DNA of 64,000 bases, taken from NCBI RefSeq assembly GCF_042658925.1, contig NZ_JBHSRF010000032.1, positions 27,589-91,588 on the forward strand, given 5' to 3'. Under the pieces are notes generated by a model. That model had not been told where the DNA came from and did no database searches. It worked only from the letters and a program-made list of their open reading frames with translations. Positions 25,029 through 34,435 of this stretch are shown here, piece after piece. Source of the DNA: Sphaerisporangium aureirubrum. Lineage in GTDB: Bacteria; Actinomycetota; Actinomycetes; Streptosporangiales; Streptosporangiaceae. Position 1 is the stretch's first letter, and every line of letters begins with the position of its first letter. The translations under genes were made by a program, and so were the position numbers.

Positions 25029-28000
25029 TCACTCCAGCAACGTCTCCTGTATGGAGCCATCCGCCATCGGCTGCTTCTTCGCGGCCTTAGGCGCCCTCTT
25101 CTTGGCCCCCTTACCGTGCAGCCCCTGGGCGATCTCTTCCGCGTATCGCTCATGGTTCAACTCCAGCAGCCGATCCACCAGCTCATGACGGGCGTAGGCG
25201 CCGACGGTATAGCGCGTCTCCCGCCCGAGATCGTGATGCCCATGGTCGAGCTGGGCGATCAGGTCGTCCCAGCCGTAAGCCCGGCAGACCGCCTCATCGA
25301 TTGCCCGGTGAATAGCGCGAAGCTTAGCGATGCCGTCATCCCCGCAAGCGGGATCATGGAAAAGATTATAGGTGTCAGTCAATCCAATCCCTCTCCCTCC
25401 GCTCTCGTGCGACATTATTTCACGTCTACAGGTATCGAGGAGATCTCCACACCCTCGCATCTCTTCGGTGAATCTAGGAAACGGAAATGTCTCGAACTTG
25501 TCTGAAGGTGCATATCTCGGAGTCGTTGACAGAGAAGATGCGCCGCCGGTAGTAGCCCACACATGGTGATGGCTTCCGCTGAGGATGGCAAGCATCGCAG
25601 GGTCTTGCGAGGCAAACACAGCACACCCATGCGAGTAGACGACTCCGGCAGGAGCGAATGTAGGCATTAGATGCTTACTATGGAGTGTCATGGCGATCAC
25701 TCGCTCAAGACCTTGGATCGCTTTTTCCAGGCCCCTACGGTAGTCGGCGTAACGCCACCAATACTTGCGGTGGGCCTCCCTGTTCTTCAACTCCCTCTCA
25801 GGCCTTACCTTTTCAATTATGCGCTCAAAGCACAGGGTATAAGTCCGAGCTTGCTCCAAACCCCAGTCCCTGAAGTTGATGATGTAGCTGCTGGCAGCAA
25901 CTGGCGATGACTGGTTAAGCTCGTTACCTCGTATGTATGGGAAGATAACCTGCTCGTTGCGGCCGTCTGCCGCCAATAGATTCACAACCTCTTCACGGGT
26001 CAAAATAAACCCGGAACCCTTAATGTCATGACCAACAAATGCTAGGCCCATGCTGCTGTACAGCTTGTTCCGCGCATCTTGCACGCTAGATGCGCTCTCG
26101 AGAGATGGGGAGATCCTTGCAACAGCCACACCGTCTAGCATTCGCAGCACAGAATCGTGAATTTTAGCGAGCGTGGTCCAGATGGCACAGTAGCGGAGTG
26201 CTGCGCTCCGCGTGGGCCATTTCTCACTCTTGATCGCGCCTCGAAGTTCGACTCCACGAGACACCAATTGACGAAGTCCCGTCTCCATGACATCGCCTTG
26301 CGCCAAGGTGTCAGTAGCAATTAACCCCCCCTGGCCATTTCTATTTAGAATAGCGTGCGCTCTGAGCACGAAGTAGGCAACAAGGTCTGCGCGACCATTG
26401 CCTCGGTCAGCTATGACATTCGTTAGATACTTGCGGTAAGAGTTGCCATGGATCGGCGCAATCTTAGGCCCACCCAAGAAGGGGGGATTGCCTATGACAG
26501 CGTCAAATCCTGGACCGTACGGTCGCAGGCTCTCATCATCATCGAAGACCTCAGGAAATAATAATGGCCAATGAATTGGCTGACGACCGAAACTACCATT
26601 TGCCTGATCGGTTTCCAACCAAATTTTTCGCTGTTCCCTAGCTTCCACCTCAGCCGTGGCGGAACCTTCAGTAATGCGGCGGACGAAGTCAGCCGCCCTG
26701 ATCGAACCATCCCGCAGACCAGCATCACCCCGGCCCCCGAGGGCTAGCGCCGCACCGATCGCGAGGTCCGCAAACAGGCGGCTCTGAGACGTCATGAGCT
26801 CCGCCTCAGCCAGCAGGCTGCGCTTATGAGCTAGCGCTTTAAGTGGTTGATCGCCCAGCGGAATATTAGTCAACATCCGCCTTTCGGCCGCGACCCGATG
26901 GGCTATATCACGAGCACCTAAGGCGAAATTCCGTAGCGCTCGCTTCTCATGGATTTCCTGGCCCTTGCACGGGTCCATGTGCATAACCTCAAGTTGTTCC
27001 AGAGAAGTAATCCCCAGAAGCGCATCGCCAGCAATTAGTCTGTCGTCTACGAAGGTGAAGGGGCGGGCGGTATCCATGGAGACGAGCCAGAGGGAAAGCT
27101 TGGCCATTTCGACGGCCATGGGATTGATGTCGACGCCGTACAGGCAGTGCTCGATGATCTGGCGGCGGGCCTCGATGACCAGGGGGTCGGCGTCGGCGTC
27201 AGCCGTACGCTCTCCTGCTGCATCGAGGTACACCAGTGCCTTCTCTTCGCCTTGCTCGGACCAGGCTTCGACGAGCTTGTCCCCTAGGTAACGAGCGGCG
27301 GCGACGAGGAAGGCGGCCGAGCCCATCGCGATGTCGGCGATCTTCAGCTTGAGGATGTCTTCGGCGCTACGCAGCTTCCACTCTGTCTTGTCGGCCGTCT
27401 GGAGCGGGCCGGGAGAGAAGACCAGCGGCTCCAGGGCGCCCTCGACCACCTGCTCCGCGAGAAAGCGTGGCGTGTAGTGCGTCCCGGTGTTCTTGCGCAG
27501 CGCCGACTCGGTGACGTATAACGCGCCGGACAGGATGACCACCGGCAGGCCGCGCAGATCCTCCCGGATGATGCTGAAGAAGGGAAGCAACCGCCGGGCC
27601 AGCTCGGCATCGCCGCCGGTCACCGCGAGCAGCTTGCGCGTGGCCTCCAGAGTAGCCGCGTCGTCCAGCGAGGCCAGTCGCTTCCGTAGCGCGGCAGACG
27701 AGCCGATGCCGGAGTCCTTGTACCGCTCCGCAAGCTCCTCGGCCAGTGTCTCCACGATCGGGTCGTGGCCCGGCATCGGTGCCGTGTAGATCCGCTGGGA
27801 GACCTCGGCCGCGACCCCCCTCGCGAGCTTCTCCAGGTCGGTGAGCTCGACCTCGTCCTCCTTGCCGGCCTTGCCGACCAGGCCAACGACCGTGTCGGCG
27901 GCGCGGAAGCCCTCGTAGGAGAGCAGGCCCTCGTAGACGTAGCCGATCTGTTCGACGTCCAGGGAGCGGAAGGTCAGCTTGCGGCGCTCGCGGTTCTTGC

Positions 28001-29162
28001 CGCTGCCCACCTCGACGTACTGCACGGCGCGCAGCATGTGCAGCACCGTGCGGTCGTCGATGGTCAGCGGCATCCAGGCGTCCGCGTCGGGGTCGAACAT
28101 GGAGCCGTCGTGGGGGTGCATGGTGAGCCGGGGGTGGTCCACGCCGCTGTGCACGGCGCGGAACAGGGCGAGCAGCCGGTGCCAGGACGCCTGGGTGTTC
28201 TCCAGTTCGTCCTCGCTGCCCTCCGTCGCTCTCTGCTCCAGCTCGGAGCAGAGCCTTCCGGCCGAGTACGCGGCGGCGTAGATCTCGTTGTCCGAGGGGA
28301 GCAGCCGGCGCTCCTCGGCGAAGAGCAGGAAGACGATCCGCATCATGACGGTGACGGCGCCGCGGTAGACCTCGTGCGCGCTGATGTCGTTCGAGACGCC
28401 GGCCCGGCCGATGGCGGCGACGAGCAGTTCGACGGCCTGCCGCACCTGTACGCCTAGGGCCTCGGTGATGTCTTCCTGGCTGTCCAGGCTGGCGTTGAGC
28501 AGCGCGGGTAACCGCTCGCGGTCCGGGACCTCGAAGAACCGGCCGATGGTGAGCAGGGAGACGAAGGCTCGCAGCACCTCACGTTCGGCGGACTCCGGCC
28601 ATGGGATCGCGTCGAACACCGCCGTGGTGGTGACCCCTCCGCGCGGCGCCCAGACCAGTGCCCACCAGCGGCCGTCGGTGACCAGGCCGAGCTCGACGCC
28701 GTGATGGCGGCAGAGCTGCGCGACACGGTCGACCGGGGTCGCGGCCCAGGCGGACGACTTCATGCGGGCGGCCGGGTGGCCAGATGTGATCATGCCGAGT
28801 ACCCGGACGCTGTCCGGTTTCGCCTCCTCGCCGGGAACGGCGAGGGCGAAGGAAGGGGTGACGGTCGTGTCGTGCTCGAGCACGTCCATCGCCAGGTGGC
28901 CGAGACCGTGGTTGAGCCCTCCCATGTGGACGGCGTCCCCCCAGCGGAGCAAGTCGCGCAGCACGTACTCGACCCAGTCGCGTCGGCTGCCGCCCTTCTG
29001 CCAGGCGGCGTGCGCGAGCCGGAGCCCTTCGAGTTCCTTCTTGCCGATCGCGTCGAGCGTCGGCCAGGCGGTGCGCAGCACGGGAAGGCTGAGGAACGGG
29101 CCGGACACCTCGACCAGGCTGAGCCAGTCCGTGTGGCTGAACTCGCGGACGTGGTATCTCAT
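25029..29162 (-). CDS. drmMI: DISARM class 1 N6-adenine methyltransferase DrmMI
   Basis: This 1377-residue protein is a large PglX/type IIG-like adenine methyltransferase. The SAM motif is DIAMGSAAFLV near residue 606 (a variant of DPACGSG), followed by YGVDINPMAVEMAKLSLW, and the catalytic motif IV is GNPPF near 887. The C-terminal half carries the target-recognition region. It methylates host DNA so that DISARM spares self; the N6A enzyme defines class 1. The start ATG overlaps the drmD stop by 4 bp (ATGA). A block from about residue 700 to 1277 (25330-27060) has visibly lower GC than the rest, suggesting that the specificity part was exchanged by recombination. It resembles PglX of BREX, but no BREX core genes are nearby. 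Confidence 0.92.
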   Translation of the reverse strand: MRYHVREFSHTDWLSLVEVSGPFLSLPVLRTAWPTLDAIGKKELEGLRLAHAAWQKGGSRRDWVEYVLRDLLRWGDAVHMGGLNHGLGHLAMDVLEHDTTVTPSFALAVPGEEAKPDSVRVLGMITSGHPAARMKSSAWAATPVDRVAQLCRHHGVELGLVTDGRWWALVWAPRGGVTTTAVFDAIPWPESAEREVLRAFVSLLTIGRFFEVPDRERLPALLNASLDSQEDITEALGVQVRQAVELLVAAIGRAGVSNDISAHEVYRGAVTVMMRIVFLLFAEERRLLPSDNEIYAAAYSAGRLCSELEQRATEGSEDELENTQASWHRLLALFRAVHSGVDHPRLTMHPHDGSMFDPDADAWMPLTIDDRTVLHMLRAVQYVEVGSGKNRERRKLTFRSLDVEQIGYVYEGLLSYEGFRAADTVVGLVGKAGKEDEVELTDLEKLARGVAAEVSQRIYTAPMPGHDPIVETLAEELAERYKDSGIGSSAALRKRLASLDDAATLEATRKLLAVTGGDAELARRLLPFFSIIREDLRGLPVVILSGALYVTESALRKNTGTHYTPRFLAEQVVEGALEPLVFSPGPLQTADKTEWKLRSAEDILKLKIADIAMGSAAFLVAAARYLGDKLVEAWSEQGEEKALVYLDAAGERTADADADPLVIEARRQIIEHCLYGVDINPMAVEMAKLSLWLVSMDTARPFTFVDDRLIAGDALLGITSLEQLEVMHMDPCKGQEIHEKRALRNFALGARDIAHRVAAERRMLTNIPLGDQPLKALAHKRSLLAEAELMTSQSRLFADLAIGAALALGGRGDAGLRDGSIRAADFVRRITEGSATAEVEAREQRKIWLETDQANGSFGRQPIHWPLLFPEVFDDDESLRPYGPGFDAVIGNPPFLGGPKIAPIHGNSYRKYLTNVIADRGNGRADLVAYFVLRAHAILNRNGQGGLIATDTLAQGDVMETGLRQLVSRGVELRGAIKSEKWPTRSAALRYCAIWTTLAKIHDSVLRMLDGVAVARISPSLESASSVQDARNKLYSSMGLAFVGHDIKGSGFILTREEVVNLLAADGRNEQVIFPYIRGNELNQSSPVAASSYIINFRDWGLEQARTYTLCFERIIEKVRPERELKNREAHRKYWWRYADYRRGLEKAIQGLERVIAMTLHSKHLMPTFAPAGVVYSHGCAVFASQDPAMLAILSGSHHHVWATTGGASSLSTTPRYAPSDKFETFPFPRFTEEMRGCGDLLDTCRREIMSHESGGRGIGLTDTYNLFHDPACGDDGIAKLRAIHRAIDEAVCRAYGWDDLIAQLDHGHHDLGRETRYTVGAYARHELVDRLLELNHERYAEEIAQGLHGKGAKKRAPKAAKKQPMADGSIQETLLE
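25330..27060 (-). other. Low-GC segment inside drmMI (probable recombinant specificity region)
   Basis: Within a gene otherwise of ~70% GC, this stretch drops to roughly 50-57% in the sub-windows I counted, with AT-rich words and less biased third positions. The reading frame stays open throughout. It spans motif IV and the target-recognition part of the methyltransferase. The edges are read by eye and may be off by 50-100 bases. Confidence 0.7.
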
Positions 29163-32100
29163 CGGGTCGCCTCCCGCCTCGGCACGACGAAGACCACGGC
29201 GACCGGGAACCGGTGCGGTTGGGGGTCTCGGTAACGGGCCGCGATGACCGCGAGCTCACGGTCACGCTCCTCGGCGAGGTGGGACACACGTTCCTCCCAG
29301 GATTTGCGGTCCTTGCGGTACTGCTCCAGCTCTTCTTTGCTCTTGGCGATCTCGCTCCGGCTGAACAGGGCGTCCTCCTCGTGGTCGCCCTCGGCGAGCT
29401 TGGCGCGCAGCGTGGCCGCGAACCGGTCGAGGTTGTCGACGAGACGGGTCTGCTCGGACTCCATGCGCTGGGCGAGCTTGCGGTCGAGCTGGTCACGCAG
29501 CTGCTCGGCCCGCCAGTCGATGGACTGGAGCAGGGGGCCGCGGATCCGCTCCCACGCCTCCGCGAGCCGGCCGCGTACCGGAGCGGACGCCGGCGTGCCT
29601 TCGGAGAGCGCGCGGCCGAGTATGCCGCCGAGCGTGCTCAGGTTCTCCAGGCGGCGGTAGCGTCCGGTCTCGGGAACCCAGCCGCCCGCGTGCAGCACCT
29701 CCTCGTGCAGCCGGACGCCGTCCGCGCCGACCAGAAGGAAGCGGGAGTACGCACCGACCAGCGTGGTCTCCAGCGCGGGGTCGTCGCTGACGACGGCGGT
29801 GACCCGGTGCAGCCCGATCTCGCTGCTGGAGACGGCGGCACGCAGCAGCCGGGTGGACATGGCCACGAGGGGATGGCCCAGGTGAGCGAGCACCACGTCG
29901 TCCCGGACCCGGCCTTCGGGATCGAAGGTCGCGGCCGAGTCGAAAGTGATCGGCCGCTGGCGGGGCGTTTCGTCCTTCTTCGTGGCCTTGGCCAGTAAGC
30001 CAGCGCTGGCACGTGCCCACGAGCCGGTCAGCGGCGGGACGTCCAAGAGCCCTTCGGTGAGGTGCTTCTCGTCCAGGTGCGGCTTCAGCGGCTGCTGGCG
30101 GGCCAGGTCGAGGGCGGTGTCCACGGCACGCTTCACGTTGGCGGGCGTGATGCCGAGGAGTTCGACCGTGGTGTCCAGGTTGGCGCGCAGCTTCTGGACC
30201 TGCTCGCCGACGTTGGTCTCGACCGGGATGGTGCCCTTCTTGCCCGCACGTTCCACGTCGTAGTCGGTGATGTCATGCAGCATGCGCTTCTGGACGGCCG
30301 CCGCGAGCACGGCGTTGACCGAGCCGAGGTCCTCCTCCATGCGCGCGACCTTGTTCGCCACCCGGGAGAGGAACTCCAGGTCTGCCTCGTAGGAATCGAC
30401 GGACCTTTCCCAGCCGGTGCCGACGAAGTGGCGGATGTCGGGTGTCTGCTTCTGTCCCCACCGGTCGACGCGGCCGATGCGCTGCTCAAGCTTGTTGGGG
30501 TTGAACGGAATGTCGTAGTTGACCAGTCTGTGGCAGTAGTTCTGCAGGTCGATGCCTTCGCTGGCCGCGTCGGTGGCGACCAGGATGCGCACCTTGTGTT
30601 CACTCGGGTCCTTCTGGAAGGCCACCCGCAGCCGCTCGCGCTCCTCGGCGGAGATGCCGCCGTGCAGCACCTCCAGCCGGTCGTCCCCGGCGATCCCTTC
30701 CTGGCGGAGCAGCTCCACCAGCCACCTCTGCGTGTCGCGGTACTCAGTGAAGACGACGACCCGGTCGTTCGTCCACCGCCCGCCCGGCCGGCACACCGCC
30801 TTGAGGTAGGTGATCAGCTCGCGGGCCTTGGCGTCCGGGGCGGCCTGATAGTCCTGCGCCCAGCCGCGCATACGGTTGAGCAGCGCGATTTCCGCATCGG
30901 TGGCCACGCCCTGGAGCGGGGCGGCGGTGCCTATCGCGTCGTCCTCCGCCACCGCCAGGGCCTCGTCGTCCAGGGTGGCCGTGGTCTCGTAGAGCTCGTC
31001 GAAGAAGTAATCGTCGTCGTACTCGGCTTTGGCGTAGGGAACGGCCCTCGTGCCGGTCGCCGTTTCGAGGTAGACGCCGAGAGTGTGCTCGAACGCCGCG
31101 GGGCTGGAGAACAGCCGCTTCTTCAGCAGGAGGGTGACCAGGTCGGCGGCCCTGCGTCCCCTGCGGCTCGCATTGAGCCTGGCGCGGCGCAGCGTGGCGA
31201 ACTCGGTCAGCAGGGCGTGCACCTGCCGCTCGTCCTCGGGATATTCGACGGGAATGGCGTGTGCCTCCCGGTCGAGGAACCGCTTGGAGCCGTCGGCGTT
31301 GACGATGTGCCGCTTGAGCCGGCGGACCACCGTCTCCTTCATCGCGGCCCTGTCGGGATCGACGCCACGAGCGAACCGCTGGTTGTCGAGGATCTCCAGC
31401 AGCGCGGTGAACGACGCCTGGTAGCCGTTGTGCGGGGTGGCGGACAGGAACAGCCGGTGGGTGAAGTGCGGGGCGAGCCTGCGGATCAGCTTGGTCTGCT
31501 GGGAGTCCACCGCGTACACCTGCTTGGGCGCGGCGGGTGCGATGTGGTGGGCCTCGTCCAGGATGAGCAGGTCGAAGCGTCGCTCCAGGCCGGACGGGTC
31601 GAGCACCTCGTCCAGCAGCCGCTGAGCCTTCTGGCCGCGCAGCCAGGGCAGGCTGACGATGGTCAGCGGGTGGACCGAGAAGGGGTTGGCGGCGCTGCCG
31701 TGGGTGCGGCGGACGACGGCGCAGCGTTCGGTGTCGACGATGGTGAAGTCCAGGCCGAACTTGTCGGCCATCTCGTCCTGCCATTTCAGCACTAGCCCGG
31801 CCGGGCAGACGATCATGATTCTGCGTGCCCTGTTGCGCAGGAGCAGCTCCTGGGCGACGAGTCCCGCCTCGATGGTCTTGCCGAGGCCGACGTCGTCGGC
31901 CAGAAGGAGGTTCACCCGCGGCGCGTCCAGCGCCCTGGCGACGGGCTCAAGCTGGTAGTCCTCGATGGCCACGCCGGACCGGAACGGCGCCTGCAGGGTC
32001 TTCACGTCGGCGCTGGTCACCGCCGACCATCTGATGGCGTCGAGAAAGGCCGCCAGCCGCTCAGGCGAGTCGAACCCGTCGGCGGCGACCTCCGGTAACG

Positions 32101-32299
32101 AACCGCTGGGCAGGATGCGTCGGCCCGGCTCGATCTCCCAGATGACGTCCAGCGTCTCGCCGTACCGACCGTCCTCGACACTCTGCAGCCTGACCAGGGT
32201 GCTGGCCTCACCGGGCTCGGACTCGCCGACCACCCACCGCTGTCCGCGGACCGCTACCAGAGCGCCGGTAATCGGCCGCTCGGACGGCGCAATCGTCAC
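29159..32299 (-). CDS. drmD: DISARM class 1 SNF2-like helicase DrmD
   Basis: The 1046-residue protein is a SNF2/RapA-type translocase. It has Walker A DDVGLGKTIEAG near residue 131, DEAHH near 245, SATPHNG, helicase-C FTEYRDTQRWL and motif VI EQRIGRVDRWGQ near 603. The last ~300 residues include a long charged coiled-coil (about 940-1025). In class 1 DISARM, DrmD is the additional helicase paired with DrmMI. The GTG at 32299 has GAGGAG five to six bases upstream. It is the first gene of the operon, so the operon promoter must lie in 32300-32759, where a long palindrome is found. Confidence 0.93.
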   Translation of the reverse strand: MTIAPSERPITGALVAVRGQRWVVGESEPGEASTLVRLQSVEDGRYGETLDVIWEIEPGRRILPSGSLPEVAADGFDSPERLAAFLDAIRWSAVTSADVKTLQAPFRSGVAIEDYQLEPVARALDAPRVNLLLADDVGLGKTIEAGLVAQELLLRNRARRIMIVCPAGLVLKWQDEMADKFGLDFTIVDTERCAVVRRTHGSAANPFSVHPLTIVSLPWLRGQKAQRLLDEVLDPSGLERRFDLLILDEAHHIAPAAPKQVYAVDSQQTKLIRRLAPHFTHRLFLSATPHNGYQASFTALLEILDNQRFARGVDPDRAAMKETVVRRLKRHIVNADGSKRFLDREAHAIPVEYPEDERQVHALLTEFATLRRARLNASRRGRRAADLVTLLLKKRLFSSPAAFEHTLGVYLETATGTRAVPYAKAEYDDDYFFDELYETTATLDDEALAVAEDDAIGTAAPLQGVATDAEIALLNRMRGWAQDYQAAPDAKARELITYLKAVCRPGGRWTNDRVVVFTEYRDTQRWLVELLRQEGIAGDDRLEVLHGGISAEERERLRVAFQKDPSEHKVRILVATDAASEGIDLQNYCHRLVNYDIPFNPNKLEQRIGRVDRWGQKQTPDIRHFVGTGWERSVDSYEADLEFLSRVANKVARMEEDLGSVNAVLAAAVQKRMLHDITDYDVERAGKKGTIPVETNVGEQVQKLRANLDTTVELLGITPANVKRAVDTALDLARQQPLKPHLDEKHLTEGLLDVPPLTGSWARASAGLLAKATKKDETPRQRPITFDSAATFDPEGRVRDDVVLAHLGHPLVAMSTRLLRAAVSSSEIGLHRVTAVVSDDPALETTLVGAYSRFLLVGADGVRLHEEVLHAGGWVPETGRYRRLENLSTLGGILGRALSEGTPASAPVRGRLAEAWERIRGPLLQSIDWRAEQLRDQLDRKLAQRMESEQTRLVDNLDRFAATLRAKLAEGDHEEDALFSRSEIAKSKEELEQYRKDRKSWEERVSHLAEERDRELAVIAARYRDPQPHRFPVAVVFVVPRREATR

Positions 32300-32412
32300 T
32301 GTTTCTCCTCGTCAACGGCATAGCACCGGCCCTCGGGTCGGCAAGCTTCCGCCACGAGCGAGACGTTCCCCCGAATCAGTCTCGACGGGGCATTTCATGA
32401 CAAACCACACTT

Positions 32413-32441
32413 CACATCGAAGACGCGTTCTCTTCGATGTG
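32413..32441. promoter_or_regulatory. Long palindrome upstream of drmD, candidate operator
   Basis: CACATCGAAGA at 32413-32423 is perfectly repeated in inverse as TCTTCGATGTG at 32431-32441, with a 7-base spacer. It lies about 115-140 bp upstream of the drmD GTG. Perfect 11-bp arms with no T-tract after them fit a dimeric regulator site better than a terminator. Its regulator is unknown; the broken XRE gene next door is one former candidate. Confidence 0.6.
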
Positions 32442-32492
32442 TACCGCACCCTAAGGTCGGAGGCCGACAACTGTCTACGAGTAGGAGAAATT

Positions 32493-32561
32493 ATGTGCAC
32501 TCGATTCACAGCTAGCAATGCTGACATGGGCCCTATGCTGCCATCGTCATCCAGCGCCTAA
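32493..32561 (+). CDS. Short ORF (22 codons) with strong ribosome-binding site
   Basis: ATG at 32493 is preceded by TAGGAGAAATT, a good Shine-Dalgarno. It encodes a 22-residue Ser-rich peptide (MCTRFTASNADMGPM...) ending at TAA 32559-32561. The same frame continues without another stop to 32747, so this may be a longer small protein broken by one stop codon. I recognise no family. It could equally be a chance ORF. Confidence 0.25.
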   Translation: MCTRFTASNADMGPMLPSSSSA

Positions 32562-32759
32562 AGGTCCCTACGCCCATTACAGGACTCTCGACACCCGAAG
32601 AAGGTTTACCCGCCACGCGACTCACTCGACCTCAGCGCAGGTAGCGGTCATGCGGCAACCGCCCGGCAGGGCCAAGGACAGAAGGTGGCCCCCGTCGGCA
32701 TCAACATCTCCGGCGACACCGGGTGCGTGAAGATCCCGGACGCGTAGACCGGTACGGCT

Positions 32760-34110
32760 TCACGCCGCGAGTTCCGCGCGCAGATGGTCGCGGAACTCGC
32801 GAACCGCCATGATGCCGGTGTACAGGTCGAGGTCGCGATCGAACCTTCTGATGAAGTCGACCGTGCGAGGAGACGTCAGCGCCTTGATGGCGGAAATGGC
32901 GGGGCGGCCGGCATCCAAGGCCTGCTCCACTTCCTCCAGTCGCAGGTACGCGTCGGCGGCATGTACTCGGTTGATCTGTGCGGAGCGCAGGAATCGGTCC
33001 TGGAACTTGGTCACGGCCACCTCGGCATTCGCCAGCGCCCTGCCGTGATCACCAAGAAGGCGCCAGCAGTTACCGGACTCCGCGCGTAGTTCCGTCTCCT
33101 CGTACCATGCCGTCCACGCCGGAGCTTCGTCCATGGCTCCCCGCGCATGCACCCACTCGGCCTCGCCGAGCAAGTGCTCGACCCGCTTGACGGCATGCCG
33201 ATCCCCGGATTCGGAGGGGTTGGCCCGAAAGGCGGTAGCCCAGACCTCCTTGACCAGCACCATGGCCATGACCCGTGGCGGGGCCCCACACGAGTCACCG
33301 TATCGGCTGCAGCGCGGGCAAGACACAACGCCTAATCCGCCCAGTCGAGGTGAATGGCCTGCTGTGTCAGTGCGCCGAGCACCCATACCCCCAAGCAGCG
33401 GGTCGTTGCCGACCTTCGCGAACGTGAGTGCCTGACCGAAGTGCTGCTGTGCCTGCCCATGGCGGTTGACATCGTATGCGGTCCCGCCCGCCATCCAGCT
33501 CATGCCCGCCGCCGCACTCATCAGCTCCGCGCCCACCCTGTCGTCGTAGCGCCCATGGAGAAGCGGGGTGACGTTGCTTTGAGGTAACGCAGCACCACCG
33601 GGCGGACCAGGCCCGTGCCGAACTGGTGATCCATCTGGCCGAACGCCTGCCGGGCCTCATTGATACGCTGCACGTCCGCCCTGCCGGACCCGGCGTGCGC
33701 GGTCGATGCGGCGGAGGGTTCGTACGTTCAGGACGTCAGTCACTCGCCCAGCGCGGCCGGGACGAACGGCAGCGTGGCCAGCAGGTGACGGCGGGACCCA
33801 TCCATCTCGAACCTCCACAACAGGTCGGCCAACTTCACCGTAGCCTCCAGCGATCCACCCACACAGTCCACCAGCGGCCAGCAAGGTGTCTCCACGAAGG
33901 CCCACCCCTCCACCCACCGCTCCACCTCGATCGCCTCGACACCGAACACCGCGGCCATCCGCCCCCGATGCCGGGCCCGCACCCCTGCTCCCCGCGCTCC
34001 CACCGCGCCCACGTCGTCGGCGACACCCCACCGCCTCAGCCGCCGCCTCCTGGCTCAGCCCCTTACGCCGCCGCGCCCTGACCAGCTCCGGACGGCCGGC
34101 CCCTGTCCCG
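32760..34110 (-). pseudogene. Decayed XRE-family (HTH plus TPR) regulator gene
   Basis: Reading the minus strand from about 34110, the N-terminus (VRARRRKGLSQEAAAEAVG) continues in a second frame with VSPTTWARWERGEQG and then in a third frame with VRARHRGRMAAVFGVEAIEV. This is a typical actinobacterial XRE helix-turn-helix broken twice within 80 bases. The C-terminal half (32760-33536) keeps TPR-like helices such as LLGDHGRALANAEVAV and AYLRLEEVEQALDAGRPAI, interrupted by garbled sequence. Intact relatives are ~400-450 residue regulators. The gene is broken and should not be counted as a regulator. Confidence 0.75.
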
Positions 34111-34131
34111 TACCCTCACGACAGGACCCTT

Positions 34132-34168
34132 GGTAATCATCCAACCACTTGTTGTGACGACGATTACC
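34132..34168. promoter_or_regulatory. Inverted repeat between the XRE remnant and the NYN gene
   Basis: GGTAATC at 34132-34138 pairs with GATTACC at 34162-34168; including flanking bases, 9 of 10 positions are symmetric, with a 17-23 base spacer. It lies just upstream of the start of the decayed XRE gene, where an autoregulatory site would be. No -10/-35 pair was assigned with confidence. The rest of 34169-34435 shows no gene or obvious signal. Confidence 0.4.
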
Positions 34169-34435
34169 ACCTACCTCGGTCCCATGCCAAGCCCTTCCAG
34201 TCAAACGACCAGGGATCGACCAATTCCGGCGTACGACATGCCACGCCCGTGATCAACGCGCCTGCGACGCCGTTCCGCTCACTCCCCCGGCGGCCTTTCC
34301 TGCTGTGCACCGTCATCGACAACGAACGGAGCACCATCATGCCCCCGTCGGCCCCTCCGCTTTACGCGTGCATTAAGTCCACATATGCCGTAATGGAGGT
34401 GAGTGCACACGAACCCCGATGAAAGGACGCGTATC

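Larger units (their letters stand above)
32300..32759. other. Intergenic region upstream of the DISARM operon
   Basis: This 460-bp region separates drmD (leftward) from the decayed XRE gene. It holds the 11-bp inverted repeat at 32413-32441, a small ORF with a good ribosome site at 32493-32561 and, in the same frame after its TAA, a further open stretch ending at a TAG at 32745-32747. Base composition is more AT-rich than the neighbours around 32380-32560. No clear -35/-10 pair for drmD could be assigned. Confidence 0.6.

Noticed and set aside
25029..29162. BREX (PglX) as the identity of the large methyltransferase
   Set aside because: No brxC, pglZ, brxA/B or brxL nearby; drmA, drmB, drmC and drmD flank it in DISARM order.
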